Origin: Ignavibacteria bacterium
Lineage (GTDB): Bacteria; Bacteroidota; Ignavibacteria; Tepidaquicellales; OLB5
Length of the DNA stretch: 50,872 nt
Assembly: GCA_020852705.1 (NCBI GenBank)
Contig: JADZAP010000055.1
Coordinates: 1 to 50,872, forward strand
Direction: 5' to 3'
Translations under genes and position numbers: made by a program
The notes under the pieces: generated by a model
Database searches by the model: none
The model's input: the letters and a program-made list of their open reading frames with translations, nothing else
Told to the model about the DNA's origin: nothing
Part shown: piece after piece, positions 33,954 through 42,405 of the stretch
Layout: each line of letters begins with the position of its first letter
Numbering within the stretch: the first letter of the stretch is position 1

Positions 33954-34790
33954 ATGATACATAAAGGAAAAAAATTTGAAGCTGATATAAAAGCCTTAAA
34001 GGAACTGAGAGCAAAGCAGAAAAAGAATCCTTCCAAATATGAGAAGGCTTATATTGCTTTAAGAGACAGGCTTGCTGATAAATATGAAGTAAGTGTCAGG
34101 GCTGTTCAGCTGTGGCTAAAAAAAAGGAATCCGGCAATAAGGAAGACCAGGAATGACAGTGGCAAAGAGAGAGTGAAGATTTCAAGCAAAGCAAAAACAC
34201 TGCTTCATGATGCAGTCAGTTCAGGCAAAAATAAGAAGGAAGCAATGAAGCTTGTGATTAATAATTCCGGAAAAAAAATTTCTAAGTATAAAGCAGATAA
34301 AATTCTGAAGAGTGAAACTGAACAAAAGAAGGCTGAAGCAAAGCCAGCTTTATATGGTCAGGAATTTAAGGAATTCCTTGAAGCTCATTTCAGGCTTGAC
34401 TTGATCCCTGAAGGGAAAAATTTAATTCTTAAAATAGGAAAGTTAAAATTCCCAGTAACTCCGGAAGATATAAAAGACATTCAAATGATACTTACGAATG
34501 CATATAACAGGGCTCAGTTTGCAGCTGATAAGAAGCTGAAGCTTGACAGAACATATTTAAGAAGAGTTAAGACATGGCACTTATTTGAGCAGCTTTTAGA
34601 TTTGGCTATTGAGAGAGTTGACTCAAAAACATTTAACTCACTTACTCTGGCTGTTCAAAGACTGGAGCTTGATCCTTCCAAATTCAGCAATCCAAATTTT
34701 GAAACACTTGAAGCAGCTTGCAGAGAGCTGAAGCCTGACATAACATTTGATGAAGTCTTTGCTTTAGTAGAAAAACACTCAAAAGAATAA
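33954..34790 (+). CDS. Probable terminase small subunit (Mu gp27-like position)
   Basis: A 278-residue, very basic protein encoded 3 bp before the terminase large subunit. Residues about 15-60 form a helix-turn-helix (YEKAYIALRDRLADKYEVSV, RAVQLWLKKRN), with a Lys-rich linker (residues 60-125) and a helical C-terminal half. Small terminase subunits bind the packaging site and load the large subunit. Position and DNA-binding character support this; direct family recognition is moderate. Confidence 0.65.
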   Translation: MIHKGKKFEADIKALKELRAKQKKNPSKYEKAYIALRDRLADKYEVSVRAVQLWLKKRNPAIRKTRNDSGKERVKISSKAKTLLHDAVSSGKNKKEAMKLVINNSGKKISKYKADKILKSETEQKKAEAKPALYGQEFKEFLEAHFRLDLIPEGKNLILKIGKLKFPVTPEDIKDIQMILTNAYNRAQFAADKKLKLDRTYLRRVKTWHLFEQLLDLAIERVDSKTFNSLTLAVQRLELDPSKFSNPNFETLEAACRELKPDITFDEVFALVEKHSKE

Positions 34791-34793
34791 GCT

Positions 34794-36287
34794 ATGAAAT
34801 TAACTTTAAAGCAGCAAGGGAAAATATTAAAAATACAGAGGAGGCTTGAAGAGCTTGAATCAAAAGGAAAAACGCTTAAAGGCTCTAATCTTATTAATTT
34901 ACTGCTCCCTAAATATGATATGAGCATTCATAATGGAAAGCCTGTGGAGTGGAATGGCACATATTATGAAGATGGCAATATAAAAGACTGGCACAATGCT
35001 GAGCAGCTTGAAAAAGGTCTGAAGGGTGGTGAGAGAGCCGGAAAAACTTTCCCACTGGAAGCTGAAGCCATAAAACTTTCATTTGTGAACAGACCAGAAT
35101 TTCATCTCTCTGTAAGTCCTTCTTTTGACAATGCATGTGAAACTGTGGTGGAAGTTCTGAAAATGCATTGCAATATTAATGAGCTGGCTTATGACTGGTA
35201 TAAAAGCAATAATTTATTTTTAATATACTGGGGAACACATGAAGAGGACACAGCAAGAATTTTAATTCATGGAATGGATTCAGAATGGCTGGGAGTGACC
35301 GCTGCTTCCGGAGACCTGAATGAGCCCTTCAGTATTAAGAATCAAGCTTTCCTGGACTGGAGAGCAAGAATCAGCTCACCCACAGCCAAAGAACTCAAAA
35401 GGCTCTGGGGTGGCACAGCTGTTCCGGAATCTATGCAGTGGGGTCATGAGTATTTTGATGAAGTCAAAATTGTAACTCCCACACTTTATGCTGACACAAT
35501 TATCACTTATGGCAATAAATACCTTCCTATTGATTATGTAAATGACTTAGATAAAAAATACACGGAAAAACAAAAAGAAGTAAGATTGCTGGGAAGATGC
35601 ATCAGACTGACTGAAGGAGATGCAGTGTATTATGGCTATTCCGATAAAAACAAAAAGCCTTTTGTGAATGAAAATGATTTTGAATTTGCACTGAGCTTTG
35701 ACTTTAATATTAATCCTATGACTTGCGTAATGGCTGCACTGAAGCCTGGAAGGATTCATTTTAACAAATCATTCAAAATAAAAAAGTCTTCCACAGGAGA
35801 GCTTTGTGACCAGGTTATTAACTGGCTGAAGGATAACAGTCTTGTGAGAGAAGATGGTTATTCCTTAAACGGCTCAAGCTTTATAATAACCGGAGATGCA
35901 ACCGGAAAGCATGGAGATACAAGAAGCCATCTGACTGACTGGCTTATAATTCAGAATAAATTTGAGGAAGCAAAGATAAAAGTGACAATTGCTGTTTATG
36001 AATCAAATCCTTCAATAAGGGATTCAGCTAATGAAGTGAACTCTGGGCTTGAAAGCCTGAAAATTCTTATTGATCCAGTAGAGTGTAAAGATTTGCTGAG
36101 GACATTTGACATGACAGCCTGGAAGGATGGAGCTAAGGGATTTGCTATAAATGAACAAGCTGAGTGGGGACACCACTCAGCTTGTATAAGATACTTAGTC
36201 TGGCACACTGCTCCCATCCATAACAATGAAGCCGGAGCTTCTCAGGTCTCTTCAGTAAGTCTGGGATATAGGGAAAGCAGACGCTAA
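34794..36287 (+). CDS. Terminase large subunit (Mu gp28-like)
   Basis: A 497-residue packaging motor. The ATPase Walker A is GGERAGKT (residues 78-85). The C-terminal nuclease has the acidic residues Asp303 (SFDFNINPMT) and Asp368 (ITGDATGKHGDT), as in RNase H-like terminase nucleases. It pumps phage DNA through the portal and cuts it. For a transposable phage it packages by headful from the integrated copy into host DNA. Its end overlaps the end of the convergent lipoprotein gene by 4 bp. Confidence 0.88.
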   Translation: MKLTLKQQGKILKIQRRLEELESKGKTLKGSNLINLLLPKYDMSIHNGKPVEWNGTYYEDGNIKDWHNAEQLEKGLKGGERAGKTFPLEAEAIKLSFVNRPEFHLSVSPSFDNACETVVEVLKMHCNINELAYDWYKSNNLFLIYWGTHEEDTARILIHGMDSEWLGVTAASGDLNEPFSIKNQAFLDWRARISSPTAKELKRLWGGTAVPESMQWGHEYFDEVKIVTPTLYADTIITYGNKYLPIDYVNDLDKKYTEKQKEVRLLGRCIRLTEGDAVYYGYSDKNKKPFVNENDFEFALSFDFNINPMTCVMAALKPGRIHFNKSFKIKKSSTGELCDQVINWLKDNSLVREDGYSLNGSSFIITGDATGKHGDTRSHLTDWLIIQNKFEEAKIKVTIAVYESNPSIRDSANEVNSGLESLKILIDPVECKDLLRTFDMTAWKDGAKGFAINEQAEWGHHSACIRYLVWHTAPIHNNEAGASQVSSVSLGYRESRR

Positions 36288-36757
36288 AAAATTCTTTTTA
36301 CTTTTATATCTTTAAATCTGATATATTTCAGATTATGTGTATTATTATAAGTTAATGAAATATAATAATAACATTTAATAAAATCCCTGCTATTGAATTC
36401 AACTGTATAATTGTAAGAGCTGTCAGTGTAACTGAATAGCTCTCCACCAATTGAATGGAAGGAAGTGTCAGCTCCGTAAATTCCGGCAATAAAAAAACTG
36501 CTTGAGCTGTCATCCATATTTGACTGCAAAGTAAATGTAATGTTAAGTTTTTTTATTGAAGTATCTGATGTCTGATATTTGACTGAATCTTTTAATAATA
36601 GAACACCATAGTCAGAGCTCCAGATGCTTAGAGAGTCACTGACAAAAATAAACTGTGGATCATTGTTGCTTCCGGAATTATTTGTGATATTGTCTTCACC
36701 ACAGGAAGCAAATAAAAAAATAATTGAAACGAATAATATTGTAATATAGGCTTTCAT
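36284..36757 (-). CDS. Phage lipoprotein, candidate superinfection-exclusion factor
   Basis: A 157-residue protein with a lipoprotein signal (IIFLFASCGED, lipidated Cys19) and an acidic, beta-rich body. It is transcribed with the repressor gene (67 bp apart), away from the lytic genes, so it is probably made in the lysogen. Phage lipoproteins in this position (such as Llp of T5) often block receptors against related phages. The function is inferred from context only. Confidence 0.65.
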   Translation of the reverse strand: MKAYITILFVSIIFLFASCGEDNITNNSGSNNDPQFIFVSDSLSIWSSDYGVLLLKDSVKYQTSDTSIKKLNITFTLQSNMDDSSSSFFIAGIYGADTSFHSIGGELFSYTDSSYNYTVEFNSRDFIKCYYYISLTYNNTHNLKYIRFKDIKVKRIF

Positions 36758-36823
36758 GTTTTTAAATATTTACTTACTCAAATATAATATCATTTGTTAT
36801 TAATATGCAAATCCATAATATAA

Positions 36824-37198
36824 TTAATTGAAAAATCCGTCAGCTGTAAGCTTTCCCAGAGCTTCAAAATTTTCATTTTTAACCAGGAATTTTTTAATAT
36901 TTTCCTTGAGCTCCTGGCTGTGATAATTATAAAATTCAGTTATAAATATAGCATTCCCAAAAATTATTTCATCAGAGGTCACAGCTAAAAGGACACAAAG
37001 CTTTGCAATCTCCTCAAGCTTCCATGAAGTTTTTGCTGCAATTTTATCATTAAATGTGGGAAGTGGCATATCCAATAAACTGCTCATTAATTTATTTGAC
37101 AGCCTTTTAGACTTAATCAGCTCTTTTATTCTCTCACTGGCTTCTTTATCCCAGTTTTTATGTATGGTAAAACCTTCAAATTTATGCTTTTTTTCCAT
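36824..37198 (-). CDS. Lysogeny repressor (HTH, cI/c-like)
   Basis: A 124-residue protein with a helix-turn-helix at about residues 20-60 (ERIKELIKSKRLSNKLMSSL, LPTFNDKIAAKTSWKLEEIA) and an acidic C-terminal part. It is divergent from the Ner-like gene across an intergenic switch, the same layout as Mu c/ner. It probably silences the early operon in the lysogen. There is no peptidase domain, so induction would not be by RecA-stimulated cleavage; Mu c is likewise not cleaved in that way. Confidence 0.75.
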   Translation of the reverse strand: MEKKHKFEGFTIHKNWDKEASERIKELIKSKRLSNKLMSSLLDMPLPTFNDKIAAKTSWKLEEIAKLCVLLAVTSDEIIFGNAIFITEFYNYHSQELKENIKKFLVKNENFEALGKLTADGFFN

Positions 37199-37246
37199 TG
37201 CTGGATAGTGTTATTAAATAATTTATAAAAATATCTTAAAATATAC

Positions 37247-37329
37247 TTGCAATATATGATTTTCCATATTATATTTGTGTAACATTTTTGTTAATACTAC
37301 AAAGATAATACATAGCTATGTCAAAACAA
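37247..37329. promoter_or_regulatory. Lysis-lysogeny switch: face-to-face promoters around an operator
   Basis: Rightward early promoter: TTG 37247-37249, 20-nt spacer, TATATTTG 37270-37277. Leftward repressor promoter: TTG at 37329-37327, 19-nt spacer, TATCTTTG at 37307-37300, with its -33 inside the Ner-like gene. Between the two -7 elements lies TAACA-TTTT-TGTTA (37280-37293). The predicted start sites face each other about 10 bp apart, so the two polymerases would exclude each other. Confidence 0.75.
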
Positions 37330-37521
37330 AATACCGTATTTAAGAAAAGAGCCTTAAAGATTAAAAACTTCCTCAAAAATAACCATTTAAAAATAAATGC
37401 AGTTGTAGAGGTCTCCGGAAAGTCCAGGATCACTGTCTCTCATATATTAAATGGCTTACGCTATCCCAAATTTACTGAGGAAGTTCTCACCAGAATAGAA
37501 AATCATTTTTCCATTAATTAA
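37318..37521 (+). CDS. Ner/Cro-like HTH regulator
   Basis: A 67-residue basic protein with a helix-turn-helix (AVVEVSGKSRITVSHILNGL RYPKF, residues 28-52). It is the first gene of the early operon, opposite the repressor gene, like Mu ner. Ner turns down both early and repressor promoters during lytic growth. The start at 37318 overlaps the repressor's -33 region, so the repressor promoter lies partly within this gene. Confidence 0.75.
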   Translation: MSKQNTVFKKRALKIKNFLKNNHLKINAVVEVSGKSRITVSHILNGLRYPKFTEEVLTRIENHFSIN

Positions 37522-37535
37522 ATAAGCTAATCACC

Positions 37536-37760
37536 ATGAAAAAACATGAAAGCAACATTCAATTTGTAAAAAGATTTATGTCAGAAACTCATTTGAATGA
37601 AGTTATTGTCATTCAGGCTCTTGCTCATTATTCTGAGGAAGTTATAAAAAATAAAAAGCAGTTTCTTGATGAGAACAAAAATAATGCAATTATTAGTCCT
37701 CAATATCTTCTTGCTGCCATAGAAGACTTAAAATCACAATTGGAAAATCATTTAAAATAA
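37536..37760 (+). CDS. Small early protein, unknown function
   Basis: A 74-residue helical protein (ESNIQFVKRFMSETHLNEVI, LAHYSEEVIKNKKQFLDENK). It lies 14 bp after the Ner-like gene and 9 bp before the transposase. No motif or zinc site is seen. Confidence 0.6.
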   Translation: MKKHESNIQFVKRFMSETHLNEVIVIQALAHYSEEVIKNKKQFLDENKNNAIISPQYLLAAIEDLKSQLENHLK

Positions 37761-37769
37761 ATTCATTTC

Positions 37770-39695
37770 ATGTCACTACTAACAATAACACAATTTTGCA
37801 AAATGAAGGACATCTCTGAGAGAACATTCTACAGAATGAAGTCAGAGAATAAAATTCAGGTCATTCCAGGAACAGAATTTATATACAGCTCTGAAGAGCT
37901 GTTCAGGCTCAGTGAAGCTGACAGAGAGCTTATTGTAGAGCTTAAAATGAAAAAATGGAATGAAGCTCTTAAAAATGCTCATAACATTTACAAACTTAAC
38001 AATAAAGCCACAGCACAGACAACTCATATTATTCAGAACATTGAAGCCGAAGCTTCTTTCCTTAAAAATATTGGTTTTAAAATTAAAGGGTATGACAAAA
38101 GATCACTTCAGATAAAAGTTAAAACAGGAAAAATCTCCAGGAAAGCCAGAGAGGAAGCCAAGCCCATCCGGAATGACTTTGTCAGATATGCATTCCCAAA
38201 AGCAATGGAGCTTATTTGTAACCTTCATTTACAGAGAGCAATGATCTCAGTCAATGAAGCAGTTGACAGAGCCATCTATTATGCAAAAAGCAATGAAGAT
38301 TATTATGAAGTTGCTGCATGTGAGAAGTATATTCACACTCTCAGGAGACATATCAGAAGGGCTTTCAAAGAATCTAAGCTTAACACTCTGCATGATTTTA
38401 TTAATCATTATAACAAACATAATAAAAAGAGAGCTTATGTGAAGGGAGCTTTCACTGATGACATTGATTTTATGGATATAATTTCACTTGATGACCATAA
38501 ATTTGATGTAGCCGGAGCTCTGGAGTGGGATGAATATGAAGGCAAATGGAGACCTAAAAAAATATATTCCTGGTTTGTAGTGGAGATGAAGACCATGTTC
38601 CCTATGGGCTATGAAATAAAGTCAACTCCATTCACTGAGGAAGACATTGTGAAGTTGCTCATGAAGGTCTTCAGGCAATATGGAAAGCCTAATAAAAAGA
38701 TAATTATGGATAATGGGCTTGCTGCAAGTGAGAGATGTCTTGACTTTATTCAGAAGCTGGGAATTGTGCATGAAGTTCAGCCACCATACACTCCCACAGC
38801 AAAAGCTAACAATGAGAGAATTTTTAAATTCTTTAAAGAAGAGCAAGATGTTTATATGAATGATTTTGTGGGCTCTAACCATCCCACAGAAGGAAGGCAC
38901 TCCGGCAAAGAACTGAGCCCAGATGAAACTCTCAGAACTATTGAGGAAGCAAAAAAACAGTATGATAATTATGTAAATGGTTATTATCTTGAGAGACCCA
39001 GAACAAGAGACATCAAAGACATTCCACCACACTTGCTGGATAACACCAAAAGAATCAGCATTAAAACTCTTTATGACTACTATTACAGAACATACGAGAA
39101 AAAACCTGTGACAGATATTCGGCTCAGATATGCATATATGAAATATGATTTAGTTAAAAGCTTCCGGAATTTTTATATCACTTATAAAAAAGAAGTATAT
39201 CTCCCAGTCACAGAGGTCTCACTTGTGCTCAATGATCCTTCCTATAAATATATAATAGCCACAGACCCCACAGACCTTAATAAAATTGATATGTATGCTG
39301 CTCAGGATATACTTGACAGCATGACAGGAGAGTATTTTAAAAAAGGAGATTATGTCTGCACACTTGAAAGCCTTGCAATGCTCAGCTCTAATGAGAAAAA
39401 AGCAAAAGTCAGCATTTACAACAAAAGAATAAACAAGGCTTATAAAGAGCTTGCTAATAATTACAGGGCTAAATTTGCAACTCAAAAAGACCTGGTCAAT
39501 TCTGTAGTCAGTGATAACGGCTTAATAGATATTGCAAAAGAGCAGACTAAGCAAGTAGAAAAAATACTCAAGTCCTCAGTTCCTGTGCAGAAAATTGAGC
39601 TGGCTCTGGATAGAGCTCAGCAATCAATTACAGAAGAGCCTGAATTCACTGAAAGCTCCATGAATGAGCTTAATGAGCTTGAAGTAGAAGAGTAA
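37770..39695 (+). CDS. DDE transposase, MuA-like
   Basis: A 641-residue recombinase that joins prophage ends to target DNA and drives replication by transposition. The N-terminal part (TITQFCKMKDISERTFYRMK) is a MerR/MuA-type DNA-binding helix-turn-helix. The RNase H core runs from about 230 to 360, with catalytic Asp242 (SLDDHKFDV), Asp314 (IIMDNGL) and Glu349 (KANNERIFKFFK). The D-35-E spacing is standard. A Mu-type C-terminal beta-barrel region (NFYITYKKEVYLPVTEVSLV) and a helical tail (from about 540) follow. It should bind the CCAAATTATTTTTCG sites at both ends. It is the second gene after the Ner-like regulator. Confidence 0.93.
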   Translation: MSLLTITQFCKMKDISERTFYRMKSENKIQVIPGTEFIYSSEELFRLSEADRELIVELKMKKWNEALKNAHNIYKLNNKATAQTTHIIQNIEAEASFLKNIGFKIKGYDKRSLQIKVKTGKISRKAREEAKPIRNDFVRYAFPKAMELICNLHLQRAMISVNEAVDRAIYYAKSNEDYYEVAACEKYIHTLRRHIRRAFKESKLNTLHDFINHYNKHNKKRAYVKGAFTDDIDFMDIISLDDHKFDVAGALEWDEYEGKWRPKKIYSWFVVEMKTMFPMGYEIKSTPFTEEDIVKLLMKVFRQYGKPNKKIIMDNGLAASERCLDFIQKLGIVHEVQPPYTPTAKANNERIFKFFKEEQDVYMNDFVGSNHPTEGRHSGKELSPDETLRTIEEAKKQYDNYVNGYYLERPRTRDIKDIPPHLLDNTKRISIKTLYDYYYRTYEKKPVTDIRLRYAYMKYDLVKSFRNFYITYKKEVYLPVTEVSLVLNDPSYKYIIATDPTDLNKIDMYAAQDILDSMTGEYFKKGDYVCTLESLAMLSSNEKKAKVSIYNKRINKAYKELANNYRAKFATQKDLVNSVVSDNGLIDIAKEQTKQVEKILKSSVPVQKIELALDRAQQSITEEPEFTESSMNELNELEVEE

Positions 39696-39709
39696 GACCG
39701 GAGCTTTGA

Positions 39710-39961
39710 ATGAGAAACATGAGCAAAATGGTAAGTGAGAAGTTTTATGGAATCAAGGAAGAGAATTTAATCAGTCTCATTATTCATGATCTTAATTTGA
39801 GCCGTAAATATAAAATTACAGAAGCTTCAGGATTTATACAGATTGACATTTTCCTGACCTCTGACCTTGAAGAGAATGAAGTTACATATAAAATTGATTT
39901 TGAAACGTATCATAAATATTTATACAGTAAAATTAAACAGCTGAAGGGAGCTAAAAAATGA
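39710..39961 (+). CDS. Small early protein, unknown function
   Basis: An 83-residue protein (FYGIKEENLISLIIHDLNLS...). It follows the transposase by 14 bp, where Mu has the ATPase gene B. It is far too short and has no Walker motif. Its stop overlaps the next start (ATGA). Confidence 0.6.
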   Translation: MRNMSKMVSEKFYGIKEENLISLIIHDLNLSRKYKITEASGFIQIDIFLTSDLEENEVTYKIDFETYHKYLYSKIKQLKGAKK

Positions 39962-40338
39962 GAAACACCAAAAACACAAATTTACCTGAAGTTATTGATA
40001 TGCTTCAGGAAGAGCCTGGAAGTCTAACAGTAGAAGAGCTTCTGAATTCCATTCCTAAATCTAACAGCAAGAAGCTTCAGGTTTTATATGATAAAATAAT
40101 TGAGCAGCTCAGCAATGACCTTCTTGAAATGAAGGAGCTGGAAGTAAAAAAGAAAAAAGCTCAGGATTTAATTAACAATACAGAGCCAGTGAAAGCTTTA
40201 AAGAGGCTTAAAAAAAGCATTAAAATAAAAAAGAGCTCCACTGACAAGCTTATGCAAGCACTTATGGGAGTGAAGAGTGCAGCAAAAGCTATGGATGTAG
40301 AGCTTAAAACAAAAAAAGCCTTAACTCAGGGAGACTGA
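39958..40338 (+). CDS. Helical, lysine-rich early protein
   Basis: A 126-residue protein. About residues 45-75 form a coiled coil (KLQVLYDKIIEQLSNDLLEM) and the rest is Lys-rich. It is translationally coupled to the upstream gene. No family is recognised; nucleic-acid binding or an adaptor role is possible. Confidence 0.6.
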   Translation: MRNTKNTNLPEVIDMLQEEPGSLTVEELLNSIPKSNSKKLQVLYDKIIEQLSNDLLEMKELEVKKKKAQDLINNTEPVKALKRLKKSIKIKKSSTDKLMQALMGVKSAAKAMDVELKTKKALTQGD

Positions 40339-40339
40339 A

Positions 40340-40555
40340 ATGGAACTTATAACAATGGAATTGAGCACACTGGAGCTGAAGCTCTTATTAACTGGGCTTG
40401 AAAGCCTGAAGAGAATTGTGACCGGAGCTGAGCTGAATCAGCTCCGGCAAAGAATAGAGAGCCATCTGAAGCTTGCTCAGTGCAATTGTGGTGGCTCTAA
40501 GATTGACCCTGAACACATTGAGGCTCAGCCCTGTAAATGTAACCAGGAGAGCTGA
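40340..40555 (+). CDS. Small Cys-rich early protein
   Basis: A 71-residue protein with a helical N-terminal part (LSTLELKLLLTGLESLKRIV) and CNCGGS...PCKC near the end, enough cysteines for one metal site. GGGAG precedes the ATG by 5 nt. Unknown function. Confidence 0.58.
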   Translation: MELITMELSTLELKLLLTGLESLKRIVTGAELNQLRQRIESHLKLAQCNCGGSKIDPEHIEAQPCKCNQES

Positions 40556-40556
40556 T

Positions 40557-40778
40557 ATGATAAGAGATTTTACAAAAGAAGTGAAGCCTGGAGATTTATG
40601 CTATTGGAAAGTAGCAAAAGATCACATCCTTCATAAAAGTGTTAAATGGGAGACATGGGTGGGAATCATTTCAAAAGTAAAGCCAGCTCTTGTGGTGGTT
40701 TTTGCTCCGGCTCTGAAAAAATATTTAAAGGTCAGAAGACCTGAAATTTTAGAATTTGAGAGGTCAAAAGATGGGTGA
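40557..40778 (+). CDS. Small early protein, SH3/KOW-like
   Basis: A 73-residue protein from the ATG at 40557, which follows AGGAG and lies just after the previous stop; an upstream in-frame ATG at 40473 would overlap the neighbouring gene. The pattern (VKPGDLCYWKVAKDHILHKS, ETWVGIISKVKPALVVVFAP) suggests a small beta-barrel. Unknown function. Confidence 0.58.
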   Translation: MIRDFTKEVKPGDLCYWKVAKDHILHKSVKWETWVGIISKVKPALVVVFAPALKKYLKVRRPEILEFERSKDG

Positions 40779-41094
40779 AATAATTCAGCAAGCTTATGAA
40801 GCTTTAAACAGACCGGATGAAGCAAGATTAAAGAGAATCAATAAAATGGTGGCTCTTTATAAATACCGTTTCCAGTGGTCAAGGAAGACCTTCATTGAGA
40901 AGTGTCTGGAGTGGCTTCCGGAGCTTAAAGAGAGACTCAGTGCTAATGTATTAAAGAACTGGAGCACAAAAGGACTTTATGCAGCAATGGAGCTGAGAGA
41001 TATGAATATAATTCTGACAAAGCTGGAATTAATTGAGAATAATAATAAGAGAAGGAAAAAATCAAATGGCAATTCATGCATTAATAATAAATAA
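40771..41094 (+). CDS. Basic helical early protein
   Basis: A 107-residue protein from the ATG at 40771, which overlaps the previous stop by 8 bp; a TTG at 40756 is less likely. The body is helical and basic (RLKRINKMVALYKYRFQWSR, KTFIEKCLEWLPELKERLSA). No motif is recognised. Confidence 0.55.
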   Translation: MGEIIQQAYEALNRPDEARLKRINKMVALYKYRFQWSRKTFIEKCLEWLPELKERLSANVLKNWSTKGLYAAMELRDMNIILTKLELIENNNKRRKKSNGNSCINNK

Positions 41095-41284
41095 GCAATC
41101 CAGGTATTTTGGAAAGTCACACTTTGCAATAAACACACTGGAGCTTAACAGTGATGGAGTTGAATTGTTTGAAGACAATCCCGCAGCAAGAGAGCAGATA
41201 ATTTCAATAAAAAACTATTTAGGTCTGGTTTTAAAGTTCAATGGTCAGACCATAAGAACTCACCAGGATAAATTTATTAAATAA
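41066..41284 (+). CDS. Small early protein, unknown function
   Basis: A 72-residue protein from the ATG at 41066 inside the end of the previous gene. GAAGG lies about 10 nt upstream. It has an alternating strand pattern (HALIINKQSRYFGKSHFAIN). No family is recognised. Confidence 0.52.
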   Translation: MAIHALIINKQSRYFGKSHFAINTLELNSDGVELFEDNPAAREQIISIKNYLGLVLKFNGQTIRTHQDKFIK

Positions 41285-41319
41285 TATTCCAAAATTAAAT
41301 TTAAAGGAAGGATTCAAAT

Positions 41320-41553
41320 ATGTTCAGTATCAAAACCGAGAAAAAAACTGTGGAAGTGAAAAAAACTCAGGGCACTTACACAAAAAGCATGGTTAATGAG
41401 CTAATCAGAGCACATGCTGAAAAAGAGCATTCCATTGCAGTTTCAAAAATTGTGTGGAATGGTAATGGCACAATGACAGTGGAAGGAAAGCCCACCACTG
41501 AAAAAAAGAGGAAGGAACTTGAGAGAGAAGCTTCCGGAGAGGCTGGTGCATAA
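41320..41553 (+). CDS. Small early protein before Gam
   Basis: A 77-residue protein. AAGGAAGGA precedes the ATG by 8 nt. A charged N-terminus (TEKKTVEVKKTQGTYTKSMV) leads to a short beta part (SIAVSKIVWNGNGTMTVEGK). It ends one base into the Gam start codon, so the two are coupled. Confidence 0.55.
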   Translation: MFSIKTEKKTVEVKKTQGTYTKSMVNELIRAHAEKEHSIAVSKIVWNGNGTMTVEGKPTTEKKRKELEREASGEAGA

Positions 41554-42074
41554 TGGCTGAGAAGATTAAACCACTTTTAAAAAACTGGGATGAAGTTGAC
41601 AATAAGCTCCGGAGCATTGCTGAGAACACTGCTAAAAGGGATGAAGTCCAGGCTGAAATGAATCAGAAGCTTCTTATTGTGCAGAATAAATATAATGATA
41701 CTTTGGATATGCTTAACAGAGATATTACTTCGGACAGCTCAGAAGTGAATGCATTCTGCAAGGCTCATGAAGCTGAGTTCAGCGGAACAAAAGAGAAGCT
41801 CCTTAATTATGGGAAAATAACATTCAGGCTTAATCCACCAAAGCTGGAAATCAAAAAGGGCTCTACACTTGAGAAGGTTATCCAGAAAATAAAGGATAGA
41901 TTCAAAAAGAGTGCTTCCACTTATATAAAAACCACCGAAGACATAAACAAAGCAGCCTTAAAGAGTCTTGATGACAAAGCTCTGAAAGCAATTGACCTGG
42001 TGAAATCCCAGACCGGAAGCTTCAGCTTTGAAACATTTAAGAAGGAAGCCTCAGAAAATAAATCAGCTGCTTAA
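41553..42074 (+). CDS. Host-nuclease inhibitor Gam-like protein
   Basis: A 173-residue protein of the Mu Gam type, which binds double-strand DNA ends and shields them from exonucleases such as RecBCD or AddAB. A long coiled-coil hairpin covers residues 8-60 (NKLRSIAENTAKRDEVQAEM). The family core YGKITFRLNPPKLEIKKGST follows, with VIQKIKDRFKKSASTYIKTT and a C-terminal DKALKAIDLVKSQTGSFSFE. It is coupled to the small gene before it. In the eukaryotic family this fold is the Ku core. Confidence 0.85.
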   Translation: MAEKIKPLLKNWDEVDNKLRSIAENTAKRDEVQAEMNQKLLIVQNKYNDTLDMLNRDITSDSSEVNAFCKAHEAEFSGTKEKLLNYGKITFRLNPPKLEIKKGSTLEKVIQKIKDRFKKSASTYIKTTEDINKAALKSLDDKALKAIDLVKSQTGSFSFETFKKEASENKSAA

Positions 42075-42194
42075 TTGAAGGACTTATATAAATATGACTA
42101 CAGCTCCGGCAATAACAGACTAAGCATATTGCTTTTAAGCATTGCAGCCATTCTCATGGTATTAGGGCTGTTTTATTGCTGGGCTGGTCATTAA
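42075..42194 (+). CDS. 39-residue single-span membrane protein (candidate)
   Basis: From the TTG at 42075, directly after the Gam stop, an open frame runs for 39 codons. Residues 18-36 form one membrane span (LSILLLSIAAILMVLGLFYC) after a charged N-terminus. It fills a 130-bp gap in an otherwise packed operon, which supports it. Confidence 0.45.
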   Translation: MKDLYKYDYSSGNNRLSILLLSIAAILMVLGLFYCWAGH

Positions 42195-42204
42195 ATATTT
42201 TATC

Positions 42205-42405
42205 ATGGACAGAAAAAAAACACGAAAAAAATACAGGATTAAAATTAACCTGAGCCAGACTACTCTGACTGATTACAATAGCGGAGTGGCACAGGACAGA
42301 ATATTTTTTATTCCACAGGATCAAAGCCATTTATTAATTCTCTCCGGAGAGCAGATATTCACAAGAGAAGGCAATGGAATTTTAATTAAAATTTATCAGA
42401 ATTAA
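42205..42405 (+). CDS. Small basic early protein
   Basis: A 66-residue protein with a basic start (DRKKTRKKYRIKINLSQTTL) and a beta-rich rest. Its stop overlaps the next start (TAATG). Unknown function. Confidence 0.52.
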   Translation: MDRKKTRKKYRIKINLSQTTLTDYNSGVAQDRIFFIPQDQSHLLILSGEQIFTREGNGILIKIYQN

